Positions 6,925-14,756 are shown, counted from the first letter of the stretch. The stretch is 44,959 nt of DNA from an uncultured Bacteroides sp. (GCF_910585845.1 NZ_CAJUHF010000027.1:1-44959); one strand, 5' to 3'. Notes: a model not told the origin generated them from the letters alone. Translations and numbers: made by a program.

Positions 6925-7374
6925 ATGGAAATTATATTGAAAGAAGACGTAGTAAATTTAGGTTATAAGAATGATATCGTAACCGTTAAGTCTGGCTATG
7001 GCCGTAACTACCTCATCCCGACAGGTAAAGCTGTGATTGCTTCTCCTGCTGCAAAGAAAATGTTGGCTGAAGACTTGAAGCAACGCGCTCACAAGTTGGA
7101 GAAGATCAAGAAGGATGCAGAAGAATTGGCTGCTAAGTTGGAGGGTGTATCTTTGAAGATCGCTACTAAAGTTAGCTCTACGGGTACTATCTTCGGCTCA
7201 GTTGGCAATATTCAGATTGCAGAAGAACTGGCTAAGTTGGGTCATGAAATTGACCGTAAGATCATCGTTGTAAAAGACGCTGTGAAGGAAGTTGGTCAGT
7301 ACAAAGCTGTCGTAAAATTGCATAAAGAAGTTTCAGTTGAAATACCTTTCGAGGTTGTAGCTGAGGCAGAGTAA
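6925..7374 (+). CDS. rplI: 50S ribosomal protein bL9
   Basis: A 149-aa protein with the bL9 N-terminal signature: MEIILKEDVVNLGYKNDIVTVKSGYGRNYLIP and GKAVIASPAAKKML. A long connecting helix (about 45-75) and a C-terminal domain (GTIFGSVGNIQIAEEL) follow. It binds 23S rRNA at the base of the L1 stalk. It is the third and last gene of the operon and ends before a strong terminator. Confidence 0.97.
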   Translation: MEIILKEDVVNLGYKNDIVTVKSGYGRNYLIPTGKAVIASPAAKKMLAEDLKQRAHKLEKIKKDAEELAAKLEGVSLKIATKVSSTGTIFGSVGNIQIAEELAKLGHEIDRKIIVVKDAVKEVGQYKAVVKLHKEVSVEIPFEVVAEAE

Positions 7375-7394
7375 TTTATTGTTAATTTCACAAG

Positions 7395-7430
7395 AAAGTC
7401 CGGTTTTCGAAAGGAAACCGGACTTTTTTT
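7395..7430 (+). terminator. Terminator of the rpsF operon
   Basis: AAAGTCCGGTTT (7395-7406) pairs perfectly with AAACCGGACTTT (7415-7426) around an eight-base loop, followed by a T run. Confidence 0.93.
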
Positions 7431-7517
7431 GTTTGTACTGCTGTTGACTGTGTCCGCTACGGGATGGGGGATTGTATTGAAGCGGACTATGATATTTGCT
7501 TCACAAGACTGATAATT

Positions 7518-7625
7518 TCATCTCGTGAAACGAATAATTTCATCCCGTGAGACGAAAAAATCCGTTTCATGAGATGATTTTTTTCGTCTTGCGAGACGAT
7601 TTTATTTGCTCCGTGAGACGAAAAA
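7518..7625. repeat. Array of five 22-bp palindrome-containing units
   Basis: The core TGAGACGA (variants TGAAACGA, TGAGATGA, CGAGACGA) starts at 7526, 7548, 7570, 7592 and 7614, an exact 22 bp period. Each core is the right half of an imperfect palindrome of the form TCTCGTGAGA. Units alternate with A/T runs. The array fills most of the 230-base gap between the rplI terminator and the terminator of the opposing lipoprotein gene. It has no spacers of CRISPR type. A related array with a 21 bp period occurs at 23953-24072. Confidence 0.75.
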
Positions 7626-7663
7626 GAACATTGGGAGGGAGGAAGAGTGGATATGACAGGGTA

Positions 7664-7701
7664 TAAAAAAAGTCTGTCCGCGCTTTGTGCGCGTCAGACT
7701 T
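7664..7701 (-). terminator. Terminator of the small lipoprotein gene
   Basis: On the minus strand AGTCTG and CGCGC pair with GCGCG and CAGACT around a short loop, followed by a run of seven T. It lies about 32 bases after the stop codon. Confidence 0.85.
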
Positions 7702-7732
7702 TCAATTCTCTCTAATGATGTGCAGAATTGGA

Positions 7733-7939
7733 TTATTCAGCTACAACTGCTGCGCTATCAACTGCCAAAGAATCGTTTGCTTCAGCTACAACTGCGCTGT
7801 CAGCCGGAGCTACTACTTCTTCTTCTACAGTTACTTCTGTTTCTGTTGCAGCTGCTTGGTCAGCGTTAGCTGCTTTGTTACCACAAGATGCGAAAGATAC
7901 TGCTACGATAGCTGCAGCCATCAAAACTAATTTTTTCAT
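7733..7939 (-). CDS. Small secreted lipoprotein, 68 aa, acidic and Ala/Val-rich
   Basis: The start at 7939 (MKKLVLMAAAIVAVSFASCGNK) gives a short lipoprotein signal with lipobox SFASC, so the mature protein begins at Cys19. The rest is a low-complexity Ala/Glu/Val/Asp chain with repeated DSAVVAE-like pieces (ADSAVVAE, VDSAAVVAE) and no folded domain. Upstream in-frame codons to 7972 would spoil the signal peptide and were not used. A -7 box on the minus strand (7992-7999) and a strong terminator make it a single-gene unit, and codon use suggests good expression. It could be an abundant small envelope lipoprotein. Its function is unknown. Confidence 0.82.
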   Translation of the reverse strand: MKKLVLMAAAIVAVSFASCGNKAANADQAAATETEVTVEEEVVAPADSAVVAEANDSLAVDSAAVVAE

Positions 7940-7991
7940 TTTCTTTGCTTTTAAAAAACGTAATACAATCAATTGCTTTATTAAAACGATG

Positions 7992-7999
7992 CAAAGGTA
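7992..7999 (-). promoter_or_regulatory. -7 box of the small lipoprotein gene
   Basis: It reads TACCTTTG on the minus strand. A TTTG lies upstream, but 25 rather than 19-21 bases away. The leader is about 50 bases. Confidence 0.5.
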
Positions 8000-8088
8000 T
8001 GTACTTTTTTAATACGTTGTTCTCCAAACACTAACTTTTTTTTATACTTTTTTTTGAACTCGGCTTTTTTCTTATGTTCTACAGCATA

Positions 8089-9762
8089 CTAATCTTCTGC
8101 AATACTGTTATATAAGTATCGTTTGATGCTGCGTTTAGGGGTCTTTTCGAATTCGGTCGGATAAAGCTGGATCTGGCTTACCCTTTCATAATTGGCTACA
8201 CTGCTATTTAGGTTCTTCAGATTTTCGTCCATGATGGTTTTGATATTTTCCGGTTGGTTCAGCCCAAGCGAATCCAGTGCCTCATAGTCGGCATAGACTA
8301 AGGCTATCAGTCGCTTGTTCCGTTCGATGACAAGGCTTTCTATCACGAACGGCAGATTGTTGAGACGGGCTTCTATCTCTTCGGGGAAGATATTCTGACC
8401 GTTGGAACTCAATATCATGGTTTTGTTACGACCACGGATATAGAGGTTGTTGTCTTTGTCCAGTTTCCCTAAATCGCCGGTGCGCAACCAGCCATCTTCG
8501 GTGAAGGCTTCTTTGGTGGCTTCGGGATTTTTGTAGTAGCCCACCATGACATTCTCGCCTCTCACCTGTATCTCGCCGATTTCCGCTTCCGGATTCTCCT
8601 TGTAGATGCGTGCTTCCATGATGTCGAGTATGCGGCCGGAGGAAGTCGTCACAAACTCATTCCACGGGGCATAGCTGATAAGAGGGGCGCATTCCGTCAT
8701 ACCGTAGCCGATGGTGAATGGGAACTTGATGCGATGGAAGAATTCTTCCACTTCCGGATTCATGGCAGCACCACCGATAATGACTTCCTTGAAACGTCCG
8801 CCCAAGGCATCGATCAGCTTTTTGCGGATTTGTCCGTATATCTGTCCGTCGAGCAATGGGATGCTGAGCGCCCATTTCATAGCTTTCTTGTTGATGATGG
8901 GCTGGATGATGTTCTTGTATATCTTCTCGATGACAAGGGGTACGGTGATAATCAGACTGGGCTTCACCTCTTCGAACGCCTTCATCAGAATCTTGGGAGA
9001 AGGCGCCTTGCCTAACAGGGTGACATGAGTACCTACGGCAGTGGCTGTCAGGAAATCGAAAGCACAACCGTAAGCATGCGCCAATGGTAGGAAAGAGAGC
9101 ACCTTGTCTCCTTTCTTCAACAGTCCGGTACGGATGCCGAAGGTGACATTTCCTGCAAGGTTGTTTCCCGTCAGCATGACACCTTTGCTGAAACCTGTAG
9201 TACCCGAAGTGTAATTCAGCAGCATTACTTTGTCATTGGACAGGGTGGTGTATTCGATATCTTCCCGGCGGAAATCTTTCGGATAGTTTTCATGCATCTC
9301 CTCATCTATATGTTTCAGGAAACGGTTGATGGTTTCCCCGTCGCGTTGGTGCAGGCAGCGGAAATCGGTGAGGGAAAACACGGCACGCAGTCCGGAGAGA
9401 CGTTCTTCTTCCAATTGCTCCCAGATGGAATCGCTGGTGAAGAGGAATACGGATTCGGAGTGGTTGACAATATGGTGTACGTCGTTTGGGTTGAAATCTT
9501 GGAGTATAGGGACTACGATGGCACCATACGTGACTGTGGTCATGTAGGCAATGCACCAGCGGGAGTTATTCTTGCCTATGACGGCTATTTTGTCGCCGCG
9601 GCGCAGGCTGCAGTGTTTGAATAACAGATGTAACTTGGCGATTTCTTGCGCCACTTGACCGTAGGTGTAACTTTCATCTTCACCATAATCGGTGTAGCAG
9701 GGAAGGTCCCAATTTTCACGGAAACTCTGCTCGTAGAGTTTGATAAAGTTCTCTTGTATCAT
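8089..9762 (-). CDS. Long-chain acyl-CoA ligase (AMP-forming)
   Basis: A 557-aa member of the adenylate-forming superfamily that activates a fatty acid with ATP and CoA. Visible motifs in order: the phosphate loop YTSGTTGFSKGVML, the adenine-binding GYGMTECAPL, the hinge-side TGDLGKLDKDNNLYIRGR, and the C-terminal TMILSSNGQNIFPEEIE. It lacks the N-terminal membrane helix of FACS-type transporters. The Met at 9762 (MIQENFIKLYEQSF) is the likely start, because earlier in-frame Mets lie inside the divergent mtaB promoter and add a non-conserved stretch. The divergent neighbour is mtaB. Substrate length cannot be read from the sequence. Confidence 0.9.
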   Translation of the reverse strand: MIQENFIKLYEQSFRENWDLPCYTDYGEDESYTYGQVAQEIAKLHLLFKHCSLRRGDKIAVIGKNNSRWCIAYMTTVTYGAIVVPILQDFNPNDVHHIVNHSESVFLFTSDSIWEQLEEERLSGLRAVFSLTDFRCLHQRDGETINRFLKHIDEEMHENYPKDFRREDIEYTTLSNDKVMLLNYTSGTTGFSKGVMLTGNNLAGNVTFGIRTGLLKKGDKVLSFLPLAHAYGCAFDFLTATAVGTHVTLLGKAPSPKILMKAFEEVKPSLIITVPLVIEKIYKNIIQPIINKKAMKWALSIPLLDGQIYGQIRKKLIDALGGRFKEVIIGGAAMNPEVEEFFHRIKFPFTIGYGMTECAPLISYAPWNEFVTTSSGRILDIMEARIYKENPEAEIGEIQVRGENVMVGYYKNPEATKEAFTEDGWLRTGDLGKLDKDNNLYIRGRNKTMILSSNGQNIFPEEIEARLNNLPFVIESLVIERNKRLIALVYADYEALDSLGLNQPENIKTIMDENLKNLNSSVANYERVSQIQLYPTEFEKTPKRSIKRYLYNSIAED

Positions 9763-9815
9763 TGCACGAATGTTGATGAATTCCGCAAAAATAGGAAAAA
9801 TATAAGAATTATATG

Positions 9816-9823
9816 TAACTTTG
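9816..9823 (+). promoter_or_regulatory. -7 box of mtaB
   Basis: TAACTTTG matches TAnnTTTG, with an implied leader of about 20 bases. The -33 element is not clear. Confidence 0.5.
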
Positions 9824-9848
9824 TTCCCGAAAATGTATTTTAGATAGT

Positions 9849-11165
9849 ATGATTGATACCACTGTATTTCAAGATAAGACAGCAGTTTACTATACATTGG
9901 GATGTAAGCTGAATTTCTCCGAAACCTCTACGATTGGCAAGATACTGCGTGAAGCGGGCGTGCGTACGGCACGGAAAGGGGAGAAAGCGGACATTTGTGT
10001 AGTGAATACCTGTTCGGTGACGGAGGTTGCGGACAAGAAGTGTCGCCAGGCCATCCACCGTCTGGTGAAGCAGCATCCGGGAGCTTTCGTTGTGGTGACT
10101 GGTTGCTATGCCCAACTGAAACCCGATGCTGTGGCAAAGATAGAGGGAGTGGACGTGGTGCTCGGTGCGGAACAGAAGAAAGACTTGTTGCAATACCTGG
10201 GCGACTTGCAGAAGCGTGAGTCGGGAGAAGCCTATACTTCGGCGCTGAAAGACATTCATTCGTTTGCACCCTCCTGTTCGTGCGGCGACCGTACCCGATA
10301 CTTCCTGAAGGTGCAGGACGGTTGCGACTACTTCTGTTCTTATTGCACGATTCCCTTTGCTCGTGGGCGGAGCCGTAACGGTACGGTGGCTTCGATGGTG
10401 GAGCAGGCACGTCAGGTGGCGGCAGAGGGTGGTAAGGAGATTGTATTGACCGGTGTCAATATCGGCGATTTCGGAAAGAGTACCGGAGAGAGTTTCTTCG
10501 ACCTGGTGAGAGCACTGGATGAAGTGGAAGGAATAGAGCGTTATCGCATCTCTTCGATAGAACCGAATCTGCTGACCGATGAAATCATCGAGTTCGTGGC
10601 ACGCTCGCGCAGCTTCATGCCCCACTTCCATATCCCGTTGCAGTCAGGTAGCGACGAAGTGCTGAAACTGATGCGCCGCCGTTACGATACGGCGCTTTTT
10701 GCCGCTAAGGTGCGGAAGGTGAAAGAGGTGATGCCCGATGCCTTTATCGGTGTAGACGTCATCGTGGGTACGCGTGGCGAAACGGATGAATACTTCGGGC
10801 AGGCATACGAGTTTATCCGTGGGTTGGACGTCACCCAACTGCATGTCTTCAGCTATTCCGAACGTCCGGGCACGCAGGCTTTGAAGATAGATCATGTGGT
10901 GTCTCCTGAAGAGAAACATCGTCGTAGCCAGTGCCTGCTGAAACTTTCGGACGAGAAGACACATGCGTTCTATGCCCGCCACGTCGGACAGACGATGCCA
11001 GTATTGCTAGAACACTCCAAGCCGGGCATGCCTATGCATGGTTTCACCCCCAACTATATCCGGGTTGAGCTTCCGCGTCGCAACGAACTGGATAACTGTG
11101 TACGTTCCGTTCGCTTGGGTGATTTTAATGAAGATGGGACGGCTCTGCTCGGGACTCTTTTATGA
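9849..11165 (+). CDS. mtaB: tRNA t6A37 methylthiotransferase MtaB
   Basis: A 438-aa radical SAM methylthiotransferase that converts t6A37 to ms2t6A in tRNAs reading ANN codons. The N-terminal UPF0004 domain has its three cysteines in GCKLNFSET, VVNTCSVT and VTGCYAQ. The radical SAM cluster is CDYFCSYC (CxxxCxxC), followed by ARGRSRN. Later motifs are LTGVNIGDFG and HIPLQSGSDEVLKLMRRRY. A TRAM-like RNA-binding domain ends the protein (VGQTMPVLLEH onward). The TGCKLN-type N terminus and overall layout favour MtaB over MiaB or RimO. Two ~19-base repeats separate it from the acyltransferase gene. Confidence 0.92.
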   Translation: MIDTTVFQDKTAVYYTLGCKLNFSETSTIGKILREAGVRTARKGEKADICVVNTCSVTEVADKKCRQAIHRLVKQHPGAFVVVTGCYAQLKPDAVAKIEGVDVVLGAEQKKDLLQYLGDLQKRESGEAYTSALKDIHSFAPSCSCGDRTRYFLKVQDGCDYFCSYCTIPFARGRSRNGTVASMVEQARQVAAEGGKEIVLTGVNIGDFGKSTGESFFDLVRALDEVEGIERYRISSIEPNLLTDEIIEFVARSRSFMPHFHIPLQSGSDEVLKLMRRRYDTALFAAKVRKVKEVMPDAFIGVDVIVGTRGETDEYFGQAYEFIRGLDVTQLHVFSYSERPGTQALKIDHVVSPEEKHRRSQCLLKLSDEKTHAFYARHVGQTMPVLLEHSKPGMPMHGFTPNYIRVELPRRNELDNCVRSVRLGDFNEDGTALLGTLL

Positions 11166-11170
11166 TCTGG

Positions 11171-11208
11171 CAGGAATTCTTATATAAATCAGGAATCCTT
11201 ATATAATA
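11171..11208. repeat. 19-bp tandem duplication after mtaB
   Basis: CAGGAATTCTTATATAAAT (11171-11189) is followed directly by CAGGAATCCTTATATAATA (11190-11208), with three mismatches. It fills most of the gap between mtaB and the acyltransferase gene. Confidence 0.7.
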
Positions 11209-11220
11209 GGTATAAGAAGT

Positions 11221-12120
11221 ATGAAATCAAAACTTATCTATTGGCTGACCTACGCGGGCATGTGGTTCGTGGCTTTGCTTCCTTTTCGGGCACTTTATAT
11301 CTTGTCCGACGGGCTTTGCTTCCTGATGCGCCACGTCGTGCATTATCGTCGGAAGGTAGTCCGCAGGAATCTGAGCAACTCTTTTCCCGAGAAGTCGCAG
11401 GACGAACTGCGCCGGATTGAGCGCAAGTTCTACCACTACATCTGCGATTACATGGTGGAAGAGGTCAAGATGATGCGTATGTCGTTCGAAGACCTTTCCC
11501 GTCGTATGGAGTATGGGAATACGGAAGAGTATCTGGCAATGATCGAGAAACATGGGGGCATCGTCATACTCATTCCTCATTATGCCGACTTTGAGTGGCT
11601 GACGGGTATGGGGGCAATCATGAACCCCGGAGATATCCCGGTGCAAGTATATAAACCGCTACGGAATAAATATCTCGACGAGATGTTCAAGCTTATCCGT
11701 TCGCGTCACGGTGGTTACAACGTACCGAAACATTCTACTGCCCGCGAAGTAATCAGATTGCGTCGTGACGGCAAGCGGGTAGCGATAGGGCTGATCACCG
11801 ACCAGTCTCCCAACCTTAGCGAAGCACACTACTGGACCACTTTCCTGAATCAGGACACGGTCTTCATGGATGGCGGCGAACGCATAGCCAAGATGATGGA
11901 TTATCCCGTTTTCTATTGCGAGCTGGAGAAGAAGGGGAGGGGATACTGCAAGGCATACTTCGACCTGCTGACCGAAAATCCGAAGCAGACCGCCGACGGA
12001 GAGATAACCGAACTGTTTGCCCGCCGCTTGGAGCAGACCATCCGGCGCGAGCCTGCCTATTGGTTCTGGTCGCACAAGCGTTGGAAACTTACCCGGGAGA
12101 GCGTAAAACGGCATGGATAG
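11221..12120 (+). CDS. lpxL: Lipid A biosynthesis acyltransferase (LpxL/HtrB family)
   Basis: A 299-aa inner-membrane acyltransferase with one N-terminal membrane helix (about 8-26, GMWFVALLPFRALYI). The catalytic HX4E motif is His120-Tyr-Ala-Asp-Phe-Glu125 (HYADFE). Downstream signatures are QVYKPLRNKYLDEM and IGLITDQSP. This family moves a secondary acyl chain onto the lipid A precursor; Bacteroides normally has one such enzyme and makes penta-acylated lipid A. The Met at 11221 gives the helix directly. The next gene encodes a glycosyltransferase, and further downstream lie an LtaS-like enzyme and a PAP2 phosphatase, so the region is rich in envelope lipid genes. The gene end is part of a 21 bp duplication. 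Confidence 0.85.
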   Translation: MKSKLIYWLTYAGMWFVALLPFRALYILSDGLCFLMRHVVHYRRKVVRRNLSNSFPEKSQDELRRIERKFYHYICDYMVEEVKMMRMSFEDLSRRMEYGNTEEYLAMIEKHGGIVILIPHYADFEWLTGMGAIMNPGDIPVQVYKPLRNKYLDEMFKLIRSRHGGYNVPKHSTAREVIRLRRDGKRVAIGLITDQSPNLSEAHYWTTFLNQDTVFMDGGERIAKMMDYPVFYCELEKKGRGYCKAYFDLLTENPKQTADGEITELFARRLEQTIRREPAYWFWSHKRWKLTRESVKRHG

Positions 12121-12140
12121 AATGTAAAACGGCATGGATA
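12103..12140. repeat. 21-bp tandem duplication across the lpxL/GT2 junction
   Basis: GTAAAACGGCATGGATA occurs at 12103-12119 and 12124-12140, a 21-base period. The first copy ends lpxL. The second carries the ATG of the glycosyltransferase gene. The period is in frame, so the codons after the first stop repeat Val-Lys-Arg-His-Gly-stop. Confidence 0.85.
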
Positions 12141-13150
12141 AAGTAGCAGTTGTCATATTGAACTGGAACGGATGCGATATGCTCCGTTCGTTTCTTCCCT
12201 CAGTGGTACGCTTCTCCGAGGCGGACGGGGCGGTGGTGTACGTGGCGGACAATGGGTCGACGGATGCTTCGGTAGAGATGCTCCGCCGCGACTTTCCTTC
12301 CGTGCGTCTGGTGCTGCTGAAAGAGAACCACGGCTTTGCTGATGGCTATAATTTGGCTCTTCAGGCGATTGAGGCGGAATATGTGGTTCTTCTCAATTCG
12401 GATGTGGAGGTGACGGAACATTGGTTGGAACCTTTAGTAGGTTATATGGATATACATCCCGAGGTGGCGGCATGCCAGCCGAAGATTCTCAGTTGGCGGC
12501 AGCGCGAGATGTTTGAATATGCCGGAGCGGCGGGTGGTTTTCTCGATCGCTATGGCTATCCATATTGCCGCGGCAGGATAATGGGTGTGGTAGAGCGAGA
12601 CGCGGGACAGTATGATGACGTTGTTTCCGTGTTTTGGGCTACGGGGGCGGCATTGTTTGTCCGTCTGCACGACTATCGCCGTGCCGGTGGGTTGGACGGG
12701 CGCTTTTTTGCCCACATGGAGGAGATCGACCTGTGCTGGCGGCTTCGTGCGCGGGGCAGGCAAATAGTGTGTGTGCCTCAGAGTGTGGTCTATCATGTGG
12801 GCGGTGCCACGCTGAAGAAGGAGAATCCCCGCAAGACTTTCCTCAATTTCCGCAATAATCTGATTATGCTTTATAAGAACTTACCGTCGGAAGAGTTGGT
12901 TCCGGTGATGCGAGTGCGTGCTTTCCTCGACTATGTGGCGGCGTTTGTCTTCTTGCTCAAATTCCAATTCTCCAATGCGTCGGCGGTGATTCGTGCCCGG
13001 CGGGAGTACCGTTTGCTGCGTTCTTCTTTCGCTCCGGCCCGCAAAACGAACCTGAAAGAGACTTCCCTCCACGTGATACCGGAACGGACGAAAAGCAGTA
13101 TCTTGCTGGAATATTACTGTCGGGGGAGAAAATACTTCTCGCAACTATGA
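12134..13150 (+). CDS. Family 2 glycosyltransferase
   Basis: A 338-aa GT-A fold enzyme of the rhamnosyltransferase-like GT2 branch. Motifs: VVILNWNGCDMLRSF at the start, VADNGSTDAS (nucleotide binding), LLNSDVEV near residue 88 (the DxD-type metal site), FWATGAALFVR, and the acceptor-side FAHMEEIDLCWRLRARG (the ED-W motif). A hydrophobic helix near residue 265 (FLDYVAAFVFLLKF) may touch the membrane. It starts 13 bases after lpxL, so the two are likely co-transcribed. A role in lipooligosaccharide or another surface glycan fits, but the donor sugar is unknown. Confidence 0.88.
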   Translation: MDKVAVVILNWNGCDMLRSFLPSVVRFSEADGAVVYVADNGSTDASVEMLRRDFPSVRLVLLKENHGFADGYNLALQAIEAEYVVLLNSDVEVTEHWLEPLVGYMDIHPEVAACQPKILSWRQREMFEYAGAAGGFLDRYGYPYCRGRIMGVVERDAGQYDDVVSVFWATGAALFVRLHDYRRAGGLDGRFFAHMEEIDLCWRLRARGRQIVCVPQSVVYHVGGATLKKENPRKTFLNFRNNLIMLYKNLPSEELVPVMRVRAFLDYVAAFVFLLKFQFSNASAVIRARREYRLLRSSFAPARKTNLKETSLHVIPERTKSSILLEYYCRGRKYFSQL

Positions 13151-13153
13151 GAC

Positions 13154-13219
13154 AATAATAAGATAATTATAAAGCAATAATAAGATAATTATAAAGCAAT
13201 TATGAGACAATTATAAAGC
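13154..13219. repeat. Three tandem 22-bp repeats after the GT2 gene
   Basis: Three 22-base units (13154-13175, 13176-13197, 13198-13219) share the half ATAATTATAAAGC or a close variant. The third unit starts with AATTATGAGAC, which resembles the last codons of the glycosyltransferase gene (AACTATGAGAC at 13143-13153). The repeat therefore seems to have grown out of the gene end. Confidence 0.8.
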
Positions 13220-13227
13220 AATTATAA

Positions 13228-13608
13228 CTATCCTTTTCCTTGCCTCTCGCAGTGCACTTCCACTCCGGCGGCATCCACATCCGCGCCCATTGGTGGATTT
13301 CGTTTGGATAGTTTCAGTTCGATGCCCTCTATGGCAGGGAATGTGCGGAACAAGCGTTTTACGATACGTCCGCAAACATGCTCCAACAAGGCGGAAGGAA
13401 TCTCCATCTCTGCCTTTACATTTTCGTAGACATCGGCATAACTTACGGTATGCGCCACGTTGTCCGTTTCGGCAGCAAGGGTGATATCTACTTTCAGTCT
13501 CAGGCTGATAATAAACTCATTGCCCACTTCGCGCTCTTGCTCGCCTACGCCGTGGTAGGCAAAAAAGCGGACGTTATCAAGGAATATGTAACTGTTCATA
13601 ACCGACAT
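13228..13608 (-). CDS. folB: Dihydroneopterin aldolase
   Basis: A 126-aa enzyme that cleaves 7,8-dihydroneopterin to 6-hydroxymethyl-dihydropterin and glycolaldehyde in folate synthesis. The N-terminal pattern IFLDNVRFFAYHGVGEQEREVGNEF contains the conserved YHG and the Glu of GEQE. VSYADVYENV and the C-terminal KLSKRNPPMG (catalytic Lys region) complete the fold. A second in-frame Met three codons in (13599, MNSYIFL) is equally possible. It lies leftward between the 22 bp repeats and tRNA-Ala, with no folate gene next to it. Confidence 0.92.
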   Translation of the reverse strand: MSVMNSYIFLDNVRFFAYHGVGEQEREVGNEFIISLRLKVDITLAAETDNVAHTVSYADVYENVKAEMEIPSALLEHVCGRIVKRLFRTFPAIEGIELKLSKRNPPMGADVDAAGVEVHCERQGKG

Positions 13609-13700
13609 TGTATAAAGTGAAGGGATTAAGAGAAGTCTATGGTATGATTGTCCCTTAAAAAAGAAAGCCGCTAACTAATCAATAGTTAACAGCTCTTATG

Positions 13701-13774
13701 TGGAGCGTACCGGACTCGAACCGGTCACCTCGACACTGCCAGTGTCGCGCTCTAGCCAGATGAGCTAACGCCCC
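13701..13774 (-). tRNA. tRNA-Ala (anticodon GGC)
   Basis: The minus strand folds into a standard cloverleaf. The acceptor GGGGCGT pairs with ACGCTCC and includes the G3:U70 pair that defines alanine tRNAs. The D arm is GCTC...GAGC. The anticodon stem is CGACA/TGTCG with loop CTGGCAG, giving anticodon GGC. The T arm is ACCGG-TTCGAGT-CCGGT. The discriminator is A73. CCA is not encoded. Confidence 0.97.
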
Positions 13775-13814
13775 GTTTGCTAACGTTTGCGATATTTCCC
13801 CTATTTTGATGGTG

Positions 13815-13853
13815 CAAATATAATGCATTATTCTGAAATAATTGCTATGTTTG
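13815..13853. promoter_or_regulatory. Back-to-back -7 boxes of tRNA-Ala and DUF4286-ruvC
   Basis: TATATTTG on the minus strand (13815-13822) serves tRNA-Ala. TATGTTTG on the plus strand (13846-13853) serves the DUF4286 gene. A perfect palindrome, ATAATGCATTAT (13820-13831), lies between them and overlaps the tRNA -7 box. Confidence 0.5.
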
Positions 13854-13875
13854 CGAAATAAAGTGAAAGAAAAAT

Positions 13876-14181
13876 ATGCTGATTTATAATACAACCTATC
13901 AAGTAGAAGAAGAACAGGAAGATAACTTCCTGATTTGGATAAAGGAATTTTATCTCCCCGAAGTAGAAAAAAACGGCCTGTTGCGCGCGCCGCGCCTCGT
14001 TCGCGTACTGAGCCATCGTGAAGAAGGAAGCACCTGCTATTCACTTCAGTTTGAAGTGGAAAGCTCAGCCATACTCCACCGCTGGCACATGGGACAGGGA
14101 GTCCGACTGAACGAAGAACTGTTGAAAATATTCAAGGATAAAGTCGTAGGTTTTCCTACCCTGATGGAGGTGATAGAGTGA
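13876..14181 (+). CDS. DUF4286 family protein
   Basis: A 101-aa soluble protein that begins MLIYNTTYQVEEE and contains WIKEFYLPEV and a C-terminal KVVGFPTLMEVIE. This pattern is widespread in Bacteroidetes next to ruvC. No catalytic motif is evident and the family has no assigned role. Its end overlaps the GTG start of ruvC by four bases (GTGA), so the two are translationally coupled. That suggests a role connected with ruvC expression or recombination, but this is only context. Confidence 0.85.
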   Translation: MLIYNTTYQVEEEQEDNFLIWIKEFYLPEVEKNGLLRAPRLVRVLSHREEGSTCYSLQFEVESSAILHRWHMGQGVRLNEELLKIFKDKVVGFPTLMEVIE

Positions 14182-14747
14182 TACAGCCGGTTAAGGAAAA
14201 AATAATCCTGGGCATCGACCCCGGTACAAACATCATGGGTTACGGCATCCTGCGCGTGCAAGGAACAAAGCCCGAAATGATAGCAATGGGAATCATCGAC
14301 CTGCGCAAGTTCGGCGACCACTACCTGAAACTGCGCCACATACACGAGCGTGTATTAAGCATCATCGAAAGCTACCTGCCCGATGAACTGGCCATCGAAG
14401 CCCCTTTCTTCGGAAAAAACGTGCAGTCGATGTTGAAACTGGGACGCGCGCAAGGCGTGGCAATGGCAGCTGCCCTCAGCAGGGACATACCCATCACCGA
14501 ATATGCCCCCCTGAAGATAAAGATGGCCATCACCGGAAACGGGCAAGCCTCCAAAGAACAGGTGGCGGACATGCTCCAGCGCCTCCTGCACTTTGCCAAA
14601 GAAGACATGCCCACCTTCATGGATGCCACCGACGGACTCGCCGCCGCCTATTGCCACTTCCTGCAAATGGGGCGTCCCGCCGTCGAGAAGGGATATCGCG
14701 GATGGAAGGATTTCATTGCCAAGAATCCCGATAAAGTGAAAAAATAA
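14178..14747 (+). CDS. ruvC: Holliday junction resolvase RuvC
   Basis: A 189-aa endonuclease that cuts Holliday junctions with RuvAB. The RNase H-like catalytic acids are visible: Asp14 in GIDPGTN, Glu74 in AIEAPFFGKN, and Asp149 and Asp152 in MDATDGLAAAYCH. QSMLKLGRAQGV and EYAPLKIKMAITGNGQASKEQV are the typical central motifs. The length is normal. The start is GTG 14178, overlapping the DUF4286 stop. The LGIDPG strand begins at residue 11, so a few extra N-terminal residues precede the core. The 22 bp repeat array follows ten bases after the stop. Confidence 0.96.
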   Translation: MIQPVKEKIILGIDPGTNIMGYGILRVQGTKPEMIAMGIIDLRKFGDHYLKLRHIHERVLSIIESYLPDELAIEAPFFGKNVQSMLKLGRAQGVAMAAALSRDIPITEYAPLKIKMAITGNGQASKEQVADMLQRLLHFAKEDMPTFMDATDGLAAAYCHFLQMGRPAVEKGYRGWKDFIAKNPDKVKK

Positions 14748-14756
14748 ATTGATAGC

